Source: Paracrocinitomix sp039939375 (GTDB taxonomy: Bacteria; Bacteroidota; Bacteroidia; Flavobacteriales_D; Crocinitomicaceae). From it: 64,000 nucleotides of DNA. The stretch covers positions 62,001 through 126,000 of the forward strand of contig JBDVJO010000001.1 in assembly GCA_039939375.1 (NCBI GenBank), written 5' to 3'. Shown here in pieces: positions 8,686-16,929 of this stretch. Position 1 is the stretch's first letter. Each line of letters opens with the position of its first letter. Both the position numbers and the translations under genes were made by a program. Below the pieces are notes generated by a model, which worked only from the letters and a program-made list of their open reading frames with translations, did no database searches and was not told where the DNA came from.

Positions 8686-9394
8686 AAGAGCTGTAATTTT
8701 AGCAGGTGGCAAAGGAACTAGGTTAAGACCATATACAGTGGTATTACCAAAGCCGCTAGTGCCACTTGGTGATTATCCTATTCTCGAAATAATAATAAGA
8801 CAATTGGTTTATTTCAAATTCGATCATATTACTATAACAGTGAATCATCAGGCAGATCTTATAAAATCGTATTTTGGTGATGGGTCGAAATGGGATGTTA
8901 AAATTGATTATTCATTAGAAGAAAAACCATTATCTACCATGGGACCTCTTAGTTTGATCCAAGATCTACCTGAAAACTTCCTAGTGATGAATGGTGATAT
9001 TTTGACAGATCTGAATTTTTCCGAATTTTATGATCATCACTGCAATTCTGAAAATATTTTTACGATCAGCTCTTATATAAGGGAACATATAAACCTATAT
9101 GGAGTTTTAGAAAGTAACGACCAAAGCAAGCTCACTGGGTTTCATGAGAAACCAAAAACCACGTTTGAAGTGAGTATGGGTATATATATGTTAAATAAGA
9201 AAGTATTAGAGTTCATTCCTTTCAACGAAGCTTATGGGTTTGATACGCTTATGATTGACCTGATAAATAGTAAGAACAATGCCTCAGTGAAAAAATTTGA
9301 AGGGTATTGGCTAGATATAGGTCGTCCAGATGATTATATGGAGGCCATTGAGGAGTTTGATAATAAAAAAGATACGTTCTTAAAAGGTGAGTAA
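8678..9394 (+). CDS. Sugar-1-phosphate nucleotidyltransferase
   Basis: This 238-residue enzyme activates a sugar 1-phosphate with a nucleoside triphosphate. The nucleotide-binding motif LAGGKGTRLRPYT is at residues 8-20, followed by KPLVPLGDYPILE, the product-site NGDIL and the EKP segment; GYWLDIGRPDDY near the C-terminus is usual for the mannose/glucose-1-phosphate group. It has no CBS or C-terminal beta-helix domain. It overlaps the LegB-like gene by eight bases and its own end overlaps the next SDR gene by eight, so it probably supplies the NDP-sugar for these two enzymes. GTP- or UTP-specificity cannot be decided by eye. Confidence 0.88.
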   Translation: MSKRAVILAGGKGTRLRPYTVVLPKPLVPLGDYPILEIIIRQLVYFKFDHITITVNHQADLIKSYFGDGSKWDVKIDYSLEEKPLSTMGPLSLIQDLPENFLVMNGDILTDLNFSEFYDHHCNSENIFTISSYIREHINLYGVLESNDQSKLTGFHEKPKTTFEVSMGIYMLNKKVLEFIPFNEAYGFDTLMIDLINSKNNASVKKFEGYWLDIGRPDDYMEAIEEFDNKKDTFLKGE

Positions 9395-10241
9395 AGTTTT
9401 AGTTACAGGCGCTAGTGGTGCTATAGGTGAAGTTTTGGTCGATTTTTTGAAACAAGAAAACCATGAAGTTTTTTGTATCGATTCTAAAGACTTTCGCATT
9501 GAAAATAATAATTACTTTGATGAGCTAACAAATCCTGCGCAAATAGATGTGGTATACCATCTGGCTGGTTTGGCAAATGTTCCAGAAAGTTGGTCTAATC
9601 CAACTAAATTCATACAAGTAAATTCATTAGGAACGCAAAGGGTTTTAGAATTTTGTAGACAACACAAAGCTGCTCTAAATTTTGTTAGTTCTTATGTATA
9701 TGGTAAACCTCAATATCTACCAATAGATGAAAATCACCCGAAAGAAGCGTTAAATCCATACGCCTTGAGTAAGCTATTGGCAGAGGAACTTACTCAGTTT
9801 TATGGAAATCATTTTGAACTTAAATTCAATATAATTAGACCTTTTAATGTGTATGGTTCGATTAAAAATAAAAAACTATTAATACCTGAAATTATTGATC
9901 AAATAGTTAAGAAAAATGAGGTGATAGTTAAAGATTTAACCCCCAAAAGAGACTATGTTTATTTAGAAGATTTGGCTGGATTTCTATTGAAATGTTGCAC
10001 TAGATTTAGTAATAAATCCATTAACGTAGGTTCTCAAACTTCACATTCTGTAGAGGAAATTGTCAAGTTATGCATTGAATTATGGGGTAATGAAAAAACT
10101 AGATATGTTTCAGAGAATAGTGAGAGGAAAAATGAAATTCCTGAAACGTTGAGTGATAATACTTTTGTGAGTCAATTTTTTGATTGGTCACCTAGTTTTA
10201 CTTTGAAGGAAGGTCTTGAAAAAATGAAAAAAAGCATGTAA
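9387..10241 (+). CDS. NAD(P)-dependent SDR, nucleotide-sugar modifying
   Basis: This is an extended SDR of 284 residues, shorter than the other three in the locus. The glycine motif is TGASGAIG (residues 7-14); SSYVYG and YALSK provide the active-site Ser/Tyr/Lys, and FNVYG is conserved. The start is a GTG at 9387, eight bases inside the end of the nucleotidyltransferase gene; no in-frame ATG lies before the glycine motif. It likely reduces or epimerises the keto-sugar made by the LegB-like enzyme. The stop overlaps the next start as TAATG. Confidence 0.82.
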   Translation: MSKVLVTGASGAIGEVLVDFLKQENHEVFCIDSKDFRIENNNYFDELTNPAQIDVVYHLAGLANVPESWSNPTKFIQVNSLGTQRVLEFCRQHKAALNFVSSYVYGKPQYLPIDENHPKEALNPYALSKLLAEELTQFYGNHFELKFNIIRPFNVYGSIKNKKLLIPEIIDQIVKKNEVIVKDLTPKRDYVYLEDLAGFLLKCCTRFSNKSINVGSQTSHSVEEIVKLCIELWGNEKTRYVSENSERKNEIPETLSDNTFVSQFFDWSPSFTLKEGLEKMKKSM

Positions 10242-11416
10242 TGGCTGCAAAAAAAGTACTCATTCTTATTGGTATACCAAACTTCGATTTTGAAAATCCA
10301 CATTCTGCGGTTTTAGCATATTTGAAAACGATAAAAAAAGCTTTTGAGAAAAAAGGTTGCTCAGTTACTTTCTCCCAGGTGCAAAACGCAATTAGTAACG
10401 AAAAGGCTAATCAGGCTTCAGGAGAATCCTTCGTTAAAAGTGTTTTGAAGAATATATTGAAAAAGTTTCCTTTTATATATCATTCACTGTCATTGAAAGC
10501 ATATTTTAAAGGTCAAAAGAACTTATTTGAACAGCTTAAACTTAAAGAGCGTCCTGACTTGATTGTGGAATTTCATACTATCGGATCTACCATGGGGAGA
10601 GATTTATCAAATCATTGGAATTGTGATTTCAGTATGGTGTTTGACGCTCCTACAGATGAGCAATTCTTTGAGATGCATGGAACTAAAACCTTGTATTGGA
10701 AAAAGATAGGTTTAAACGAGGGACTTTCAATTAAGGCGGCCAAAAGAGTAATAGTTTATTCTGGAGCTTGCTCTAAGTACATCAGTGAAAAATATAAACC
10801 AAGTGCTGAAATTAGTGTATTACCTTGTGTAATTGCGAAAGAAAAAGTTAAAAGAAATGTTTCTGATCAGTTTACTATTGGTTTTATAGGCTCTTTTTTA
10901 AAATGGCATAAAGTTGAACAGCTTGTAATTGCTTTTAGCGAATTCGTTAAACGAGTCCCTCAAGCTAAATTAGAACTGATTGGAAAAGGAGAAGAGTGGG
11001 GTAATGTTAAACAAAAAGTCATGGATTTAGAGCTGACAGAAAGTGTAAATATGCCAGGTTTTGTGTCGGAACAAGAGTTGATTAGATTAAAATCACTTTT
11101 TTCTGTAGCAATAATGCCCGGTTCCAATTGGTATGGTAGTCCTTTAAAGTTATTTGAATATGGAGAAGCCGGAATCCCATTTATAGCTCCTGATACTGCT
11201 ACAGTAAAATCGATTTTTATTGAGAAAAAGCATTGCTGTTTCTTAGATGATGAGAACTTAATACCAAGCATAATTCATGAGCTCGATTATTTGCATGACA
11301 ATAGAATTGAAGCTGAGTCTATGGGGTTGAGAGTGCAAAAATATGTTGTAAAAAAGTTTGATTCAGAAAAGTATAATGAAAAATTATTCGTTAATTTAAA
11401 TGTTATAGATATCTAA
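10241..11416 (+). CDS. Glycosyltransferase, GT4-like
   Basis: This 391-residue protein has the two-domain GT-B layout. The C-terminal domain begins with FTIGFIGSFLKWHKVEQL, typical of GT4 enzymes, and contains GKGEEWG and the donor-site region SPLKLFEYGEAGIPFIAP. The first Glu of the usual Glu-x7-Glu pair is replaced by a small residue while the second is kept in FEYGEAG, as in several GT4 subgroups. It overlaps the SDR gene by one base and is ten bases from the acyltransferase that follows. It is presumed to add a sugar to the lipid-linked glycan. Confidence 0.82.
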   Translation: MAAKKVLILIGIPNFDFENPHSAVLAYLKTIKKAFEKKGCSVTFSQVQNAISNEKANQASGESFVKSVLKNILKKFPFIYHSLSLKAYFKGQKNLFEQLKLKERPDLIVEFHTIGSTMGRDLSNHWNCDFSMVFDAPTDEQFFEMHGTKTLYWKKIGLNEGLSIKAAKRVIVYSGACSKYISEKYKPSAEISVLPCVIAKEKVKRNVSDQFTIGFIGSFLKWHKVEQLVIAFSEFVKRVPQAKLELIGKGEEWGNVKQKVMDLELTESVNMPGFVSEQELIRLKSLFSVAIMPGSNWYGSPLKLFEYGEAGIPFIAPDTATVKSIFIEKKHCCFLDDENLIPSIIHELDYLHDNRIEAESMGLRVQKYVVKKFDSEKYNEKLFVNLNVIDI

Positions 11417-11426
11417 TAAGTAAATA

Positions 11427-12134
11427 ATGACTAAAAATCAAGGTTCAACTATCTCAACAAAAGCCAAAATTGGTAAGAATGTCAAAATTGGAAATTTTGT
11501 TATAATTGAGGATGGAGTTGAAGTAGGAGACGATTCGAAAATAGGAAATTTTTGCATTCTTAGAAAGGACGTGAGAATTGGGAATAATGCAGAATTAAGT
11601 AATCATATTGAGATTGGCGAAAGTTGTATTATTGGAATGCATGCCACGATTGATTCTTACACGTTAATCAAAAATGATTTAGTTATTGGAGATAATGCTC
11701 AAATTGGCTCATTCTCAATTCTACATGAAGAATCAAAGTTCGGAAAAGACAACTTTATTGGTTCATATTGTGAGCTTGGAAAAGGGTTAAATGTCGGAGA
11801 CAATAATATCATTCAAGGAAGAATAAGAACTGGAGATTTCTGTACAATTGAAAATGATGTGACAATTAAGTATGGAACAATATTAACGGCAAGAGTTCTG
11901 TTGAAAACAAAAGCTTTTCTTGGCCCTAATGTTATCACTCTGGGATCAACACATAAAAGGGTTACTGTTCATGGGACCATTATAGGAAGTTCTACCTATA
12001 TTGGTGCTGGAAGTAAAATTGCTGGTGGAACTTTGATTGGAGACAACATTACCACTGGAGCCCTTAGTTTTGTAAATAAAAATATTCAAGAACCTGGAAT
12101 ATACGTAGGAGTGCCTATCAAGAAAATTAAATAA
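11427..12134 (+). CDS. Left-handed beta-helix acyltransferase
   Basis: Almost all of this 235-residue protein is made of hexapeptide repeats of the type IGxxxx (for example IGNFVI, VGDDSK, IGNFCI, IGNNAE), which fold into a left-handed parallel beta-helix. Such enzymes work as trimers and move an acetyl or longer acyl group from CoA or ACP to a sugar. The GSTHKRVTVHG region interrupts the helix and may hold the active site, as in WbpD/LpxA-type enzymes. It is two bases upstream of a second helix protein of LpxD type. Which sugar is modified and with what acyl group cannot be told. Confidence 0.82.
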   Translation: MTKNQGSTISTKAKIGKNVKIGNFVIIEDGVEVGDDSKIGNFCILRKDVRIGNNAELSNHIEIGESCIIGMHATIDSYTLIKNDLVIGDNAQIGSFSILHEESKFGKDNFIGSYCELGKGLNVGDNNIIQGRIRTGDFCTIENDVTIKYGTILTARVLLKTKAFLGPNVITLGSTHKRVTVHGTIIGSSTYIGAGSKIAGGTLIGDNITTGALSFVNKNIQEPGIYVGVPIKKIK

Positions 12135-12135
12135 C

Positions 12136-13011
12136 ATGCCTACAATTAAAGAAATAGCCGAGAGTTTTAATTTACAGTATACAGGAGACCCAGGCTTAGA
12201 ATTAAATTTTGCTACTTCACTTGATGAACAGGAGATAGATGCTTTAAGCTGGGTCAAGTCAGATACATATCTATCGAAAATACAAAAAGGTTGTTTCTTA
12301 GTAAGTGCAGATTGGGAGTTAACAGAAAAACCTAATGTGGCTTATCTAATAACCTCAGATTTCCCCAGATTGGTGTTTTCAAAAATCCTACAACGCTATT
12401 TTACACCTTCTATTAAGGAATACCTTATAAATGAAGTTGAACAGCACAGATTAAACCCAAACATAATCATAGGGGACAATGTCTTTATTGGAAAGAATGT
12501 GCTTATTGGAGATGGTACAGTTGTTTTTCCAAATGTTGTTATCGAAGCAAATACACAGGTTGGGTCAAATTGTGTTATTAAGAGTCATGTTTCATTAGGA
12601 ACAGAAGGTCTTGGTTTAGAAATGAACCCTGAGACCGAGTTACTAGAGAAATTCCCCCAACTTGGGAAAGTTATTCTTGAGGATCATGTAGATATAGGTC
12701 CTACGTCAACTGTAAGGCGAGGAGCCTTAAAAAACACCGTTATTCGCAGAGGAACTAAGATTGGATCATTGGTTAATATAGGTCACAACTGTGACATTGG
12801 TGAGAACTGCATACTTACTTGTAATATCGTAACATCTGGTTCTTCTAAAATTGGAGATAATGTTTTTATAGGTGTTAACAGTGTGGTAAGGAATGGGGTT
12901 TCCATTGGCGCTAATACTACTTTAGGAATGGGGTCTGTCGTTACTAAAACCGTCCCAGAAAATGTAGTGGCATACGGAAATCCGGCAAAAGTAATAAGGA
13001 AGAATGAATGA
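12136..13011 (+). CDS. LpxD-like N-acyltransferase in a glycan operon
   Basis: This 291-residue protein has an N-terminal alpha/beta domain (residues 1-105, resembling the uridine-binding domain of LpxD) followed by a hexapeptide beta-helix. IGHNCDIG (around residue 215) contains the His that is catalytic in LpxD, and VAYGNPAKVI ends the helix as in sugar acyltransferases. LpxD itself is about 340 residues and has a C-terminal helical extension, missing here. Its position inside a glycosyltransferase operon and the short length suggest that it acylates an amino-sugar nucleotide of the polysaccharide instead of lipid A. It overlaps the next gene by eight bases. Confidence 0.78.
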   Translation: MPTIKEIAESFNLQYTGDPGLELNFATSLDEQEIDALSWVKSDTYLSKIQKGCFLVSADWELTEKPNVAYLITSDFPRLVFSKILQRYFTPSIKEYLINEVEQHRLNPNIIIGDNVFIGKNVLIGDGTVVFPNVVIEANTQVGSNCVIKSHVSLGTEGLGLEMNPETELLEKFPQLGKVILEDHVDIGPTSTVRRGALKNTVIRRGTKIGSLVNIGHNCDIGENCILTCNIVTSGSSKIGDNVFIGVNSVVRNGVSIGANTTLGMGSVVTKTVPENVVAYGNPAKVIRKNE

Positions 13012-14278
13012 AAAACTCTTAGTTATTTCTCATTATTTCCCTCCCGTTCCAGGAGTAGGCGGAAGAAGATGGGCGAAATTCGTGAAGTATCTGTCTAAAG
13101 GAAATTCAGAAGAAGTATTCGTTATTTCAGCAGAGAATACCGTGAAAGACTTGAATTCCAGTTTTAGCGAGGAGTTAAAAGGTGTTAACTTTACTCAAAT
13201 TTGTCTTCCTTCCAATTATCCAAAATATTTAGAGTTTTTAGAGTTTTGGAAACCAACTCTTTGGAGAAAGATTATGTTTAGGTTTCAATTGTTTTTCTTG
13301 AAAAGAAACACTCAAGGAAATTATTGGGATTTTAGCGTGAACTGGGGACCTCATTTTAAAAAGACAATTCCTGATATCATTAGAAAAAAAGGAATCACAA
13401 GTTTGATTGTTTCAGGTCCACCTTATAGATATACAAAGTTCGCCTTGTCATTAAAAAAAGAATTTCCGGACCTTCAGATAATTATCGATTATAGAGATCC
13501 ATGGAATGACTTCAATGACCCGTTTCCAATTTCAGAAGAGAGACATGAGTTTGAAAGAAATTTAGAAAAAGAGGTTTTAGAGTCAGTAGATAAGATTATA
13601 ACCGTATCCAATTTTCAAAAGTCCTTAATTCAGAAAAATGTGCCAAATCATGCTCCATTGTATGTCGTGCCAAATGGCTTTGATGCGGATGACAGCTTTT
13701 ACATTTCTAAACTATCTAAAGAAAAGTCGGATAAGATTAATTTAACACATTTCGGGACGCTTCATATTTTGAAAGAATATTATTGGTTGCCGTTTTTAGA
13801 AGCATTGGTAAAGCTAAAACTATCCAAACCGGAACTATATAAAAAGTTAGAGGTGAATTTTGTGGGTTATTGCCCGCAAGAGATAGAAGAGTGGATTAAA
13901 ACCAATGAATTGGCGATAAATATTCAAGGTTTAATTGAGCCGCACAAAGCATTTCAAGAATTAGCAAAAGCGGACATAGCCTTATGGTTTAAGTATGACG
14001 GGTCACCTGGAGATTTTGCGACAAAGTTTGGGGATTACATTGCCTTCAAAAAATTCATGTGGACTTTTACAGTGAAAGGAGAAGTTTCTGAATACATTGA
14101 AGCGAATAAGATTGGACAAGTGTTTTATAGATCAAATCAGAATTTGAAAGAAACGATTTATGCGGCTTTATTGGGTCTAGAAGATCACAATAACTATAAG
14201 TTTAATCCAGAATACGATAATTCTAAATTGACTATATCAAAGTTGGCTGAAAATTTAATTGAGGTGATTGAAGATTAG
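13004..14278 (+). CDS. Glycosyltransferase, GT4-like
   Basis: This is a 424-residue GT-B-type glycosyltransferase. The N-terminus LLVISHYFPPVPGVGGRRW is the glycine-rich acceptor-domain loop common in GT4 enzymes; IDYRDPWND and VVPNGFD follow at the expected places, and the C-terminal domain starts near NLTHFGTLH. The Glu-x7-Glu motif is not clear, which is common in this subgroup. It is the last gene of the rightward glycan operon and its end overlaps the convergent PIG-L gene by four bases, so the two transcripts meet tail to tail with no terminator between them. Confidence 0.82.
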   Translation: MNEKLLVISHYFPPVPGVGGRRWAKFVKYLSKGNSEEVFVISAENTVKDLNSSFSEELKGVNFTQICLPSNYPKYLEFLEFWKPTLWRKIMFRFQLFFLKRNTQGNYWDFSVNWGPHFKKTIPDIIRKKGITSLIVSGPPYRYTKFALSLKKEFPDLQIIIDYRDPWNDFNDPFPISEERHEFERNLEKEVLESVDKIITVSNFQKSLIQKNVPNHAPLYVVPNGFDADDSFYISKLSKEKSDKINLTHFGTLHILKEYYWLPFLEALVKLKLSKPELYKKLEVNFVGYCPQEIEEWIKTNELAINIQGLIEPHKAFQELAKADIALWFKYDGSPGDFATKFGDYIAFKKFMWTFTVKGEVSEYIEANKIGQVFYRSNQNLKETIYAALLGLEDHNNYKFNPEYDNSKLTISKLAENLIEVIED

Positions 14279-14913
14279 TCAATAATCCACCTTAATATAC
14301 TAAAGGCCTCTGCATATTGCGTGTTTATTTGAACTCCTCTTGTCGTTGCTAACGACCGAATAAAGTTTTCATTTGCATATAAACGGTGAGCTTGTGATTT
14401 ATATTCAGCAAGGGCCTCTACCTTAGCTTGGACATGTTCTTCACTAAGCTTCACAAAGTTAGAAGTTGTAAATGAAATGTTATTCCAAGGCATTTCATAT
14501 TGCAGTATCGTAGAGAATTTAAAGGCCCTCAGTCCTTCTTCTGCAATTGTTTTATGATCTTGGTGAATATCATCTAGACATGGCAAGAAAATCATATCTG
14601 GATTGATTTCAGTTCTTAGCTTAATCATATCATCAAGAATCTCTTGACGGTGATAATTCATGGTTCTAACCTTATAATCACATAGGATTAAGTTTTCTTT
14701 TGGAATTCCCAGTCTCTGAGTAGCTTTCTTCACTTCCGTTCGTAAGATATCTCCAGGAAATTTGGCTAGAACTGATTGTTCACAAGCAGAGAATGCTACA
14801 TAGTAAACTTCATGTCCTTCTGTAATGAATTTGTTTATCGTAGCACCACATCCAAATTCTCCATCATCAGTGTGAGGTGCAAGGATGAGAATTTTTTTCT
14901 TCGTAAAAATCAT
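14275..14913 (-). CDS. PIG-L family N-deacetylase
   Basis: This 212-residue protein belongs to the LmbE/PIG-L zinc deacetylases. LAPHTDDGEFGCG at residues 11-23 gives the metal-binding His14, Asp17 and the catalytic Asp16, and DDIHQDHKTIAEE carries the third metal ligand; the Pro-His-x-Asp-Asp core is intact. These enzymes remove an acetyl group from N-acetyl-sugars or small conjugates. It sits at the edge of the glycan locus but on the opposite strand, so a role in trimming an N-acetyl sugar of the polysaccharide fits but is inferred. Confidence 0.87.
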   Translation of the reverse strand: MIFTKKKILILAPHTDDGEFGCGATINKFITEGHEVYYVAFSACEQSVLAKFPGDILRTEVKKATQRLGIPKENLILCDYKVRTMNYHRQEILDDMIKLRTEINPDMIFLPCLDDIHQDHKTIAEEGLRAFKFSTILQYEMPWNNISFTTSNFVKLSEEHVQAKVEALAEYKSQAHRLYANENFIRSLATTRGVQINTQYAEAFSILRWIID

Positions 14914-14936
14914 AGAATATATGTACAGCTAAAAGT

Positions 14937-15848
14937 CTAAAACTTAGCCTTAGTTCCGCCAAATCTTCTTTTTCTTCCGTACATCCAAGAGTAATTCTTT
15001 CTGTAGATTCCACCTTTTGTTCTGATCAGGTAGCTGTATGAAAAAGTCATCAACATGAAGTTGTCTCTGTCTGTTGCGTCTCCTCTTGGTGAACCTGGTC
15101 CGTATTGAACTTCACCCGGAACATTTGGTTGGTCTATCCATTGGTTTGCCATTTGTGCGGCCATAGGATCTGCAGCCATCTGACTTGGATCTACGTAAGT
15201 TCCTGAAATGTCATCTAAATAATCCGTGAATGTCCAAGACCATTGATATTCAAACCCAAATCTATGTTTTCTTTTATGTGTGAAGAAGAATCCTCCTCCA
15301 AACGGCATTGTAAATACTACCGGAGAATATTTCTCACCTTCTGTCATCAAGGGGCGCAATTTAATTCGATCACCAGTTCCTCCTAATTGACCCTTAGGGT
15401 TATGCAATAATCCACCAATTCCGGCAAAAAAGTAAGTTTGAAAATCTGTTCTATATCTACCTCTAAAACCAACATCAGAAACTGATAATATTTGTGGGTA
15501 ATATTCAAATTTTGCATTCAAATCAAACATGTCATTTGAGAAGTTCAAGTTTCTTCCTCTTCTCGCTCTGTTTTCAGAATTGTAGTCATAACCTTGAATT
15601 CTTGCATAAGTTAAGCCACCTTGAACGGCAAATAATGGGTGAAAACGATATCTCACAAATCCGCCCGCCGACCAACGCGTATCTTTCAATTCCATATTGA
15701 ATACAAATCCTCTCGCAGCATCTCCACCACCTATGTCTCCTAAAAAGTTGGCAACGCCACCTCTTAATCCAAAGCCTAGGTTGTATTGCTGTGCATTAGC
15801 TCCTGAAGCTAAAACAGTTAATGTGATAAGTGTAAGTAATCTTTTCAT
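14937..15848 (-). CDS. DUF6089/PorG-like outer-membrane beta-barrel protein
   Basis: This is an exported barrel protein of about 303 residues. I choose the ATG at 15848 because it begins a clean signal peptide (MKRLLTLITLTVLASGANA) that ends before QQY; the longer frame adds seven unlikely residues. GFGLRGGVANFLGDIGG, alternating hydrophobic strands and a C-terminal strand region fit DUF6089, the family that includes the T9SS-associated outer-membrane protein PorG. The T9SS cargo subtilisin at 43-45 kb shows that the organism has the secretion system, so a PorG-like role is possible. The protein is longer than classical PorG, so this remains a family-level call. Confidence 0.75.
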   Translation of the reverse strand: MKRLLTLITLTVLASGANAQQYNLGFGLRGGVANFLGDIGGGDAARGFVFNMELKDTRWSAGGFVRYRFHPLFAVQGGLTYARIQGYDYNSENRARRGRNLNFSNDMFDLNAKFEYYPQILSVSDVGFRGRYRTDFQTYFFAGIGGLLHNPKGQLGGTGDRIKLRPLMTEGEKYSPVVFTMPFGGGFFFTHKRKHRFGFEYQWSWTFTDYLDDISGTYVDPSQMAADPMAAQMANQWIDQPNVPGEVQYGPGSPRGDATDRDNFMLMTFSYSYLIRTKGGIYRKNYSWMYGRKRRFGGTKAKF

Positions 15849-15972
15849 TTCAAAGTATAATGGGCACAAAACTAGCCAATTTCAACGTGTAAACCACTAA
15901 TTTACGAAAAAAAAGTGACTCATTTCAAAATCAATTTTTTGAGGGGATATTCTTATTATCTTTATTGCTCAA

Positions 15973-16929
15973 ATGGAACAAAATAGAATCACACAACTTT
16001 TAGGTATTAAATATCCTCTAATTCAGGCCGGAATGATTTGGTGTTCAGGATGGGAATTGGCTTCTGCTGTGAGCAATGCGGGTGGATTGGGTATAATTGG
16101 TTCAGGGTCAATGTATCCTGATGTTTTGGATGAGCACATTGCAAAATGTAAAAAGGCGACAGACAAGCCCTTTGCTATAAATTTACCCATGATTTATCCT
16201 GATATCGAACAACATATTGATACCGTTTTAAAACATAAAGTACCAGTCGTATTTACTTCTGCAGGAAATCCTAAAACCTGGACAGAACACCTCAAAAAAG
16301 AGGGGGTAAAAGTGGTGCATGTTGTTTCTTCTTTAAAGTTCGCTTTAAAGTCTGAGTTAGCAGGGGTAGATGCTGTTGTTGCAGAAGGATTTGAAGCGGG
16401 AGGGCACAATGGAATTGATGAAACGACAACAATGACACTCATTCCAATTGTTAAAAAAGAACTGGGGATTCCATTAATTGCTGCGGGCGGAATAGCCAGT
16501 GGAAGGGGGATGTTGGCAGCCATGGCACTTGGTGCTGATGGTGTTCAAATTGGATCGCGATTTGTTGCTTCTAATGAGTCTTCTGCTCATCAAAACTTTA
16601 AAGATACCGTAGTTAAAACAGGTGACGGCGGAACGCAGCTTACCTTGAAAGAATTGACTCCGGTTAGACTGATTAAAAACAAATTTTATAATCGTGTCAT
16701 TCAGGCTTATCAAGCAGATGCTTCTGTGGATGAGTTAAAAGCACTTTTGGGAAGAGGAAGAGCTAAAAAAGGAATGTTTGAAGGAGATTTGGTTGAAGGT
16801 GAATTAGAAATAGGTCAAATTGCAGGATGGATAGATCAAATAAAACCGGCGGCAGAAATTGTAGATGAAATAATTACAGAATATAAACAGGCATTGGCAG
16901 AATTTACTTCTCCGAAATACCAATTTTAA
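15973..16929 (+). CDS. Nitronate monooxygenase / FabK-like flavoprotein
   Basis: This is a 318-residue FMN-binding TIM barrel. The start region LGIKYPLIQAGMIWCSGWEL, NAGGLGIIG, the loop AEGFEAGGHNG and AAGGIASGRGM with GADGVQIGSRF are the family's FMN- and phosphate-binding segments in order. Nitronate monooxygenases oxidise toxic alkyl nitronates; close relatives are enoyl-ACP reductases (FabK), and many members have other unknown substrates. The loop AGGHNG is shared by both groups. Its stop overlaps the M16 peptidase start (TAATG), so the three genes are co-transcribed, but this gives no hint of the substrate. Confidence 0.85.
   Translation: MEQNRITQLLGIKYPLIQAGMIWCSGWELASAVSNAGGLGIIGSGSMYPDVLDEHIAKCKKATDKPFAINLPMIYPDIEQHIDTVLKHKVPVVFTSAGNPKTWTEHLKKEGVKVVHVVSSLKFALKSELAGVDAVVAEGFEAGGHNGIDETTTMTLIPIVKKELGIPLIAAGGIASGRGMLAAMALGADGVQIGSRFVASNESSAHQNFKDTVVKTGDGGTQLTLKELTPVRLIKNKFYNRVIQAYQADASVDELKALLGRGRAKKGMFEGDLVEGELEIGQIAGWIDQIKPAAEIVDEIITEYKQALAEFTSPKYQF

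Noticed and set aside
7693..10241. A complete legionaminic acid pathway
   Set aside because: LegC, LegH, LegG, LegI and LegF homologues are not present in the window.
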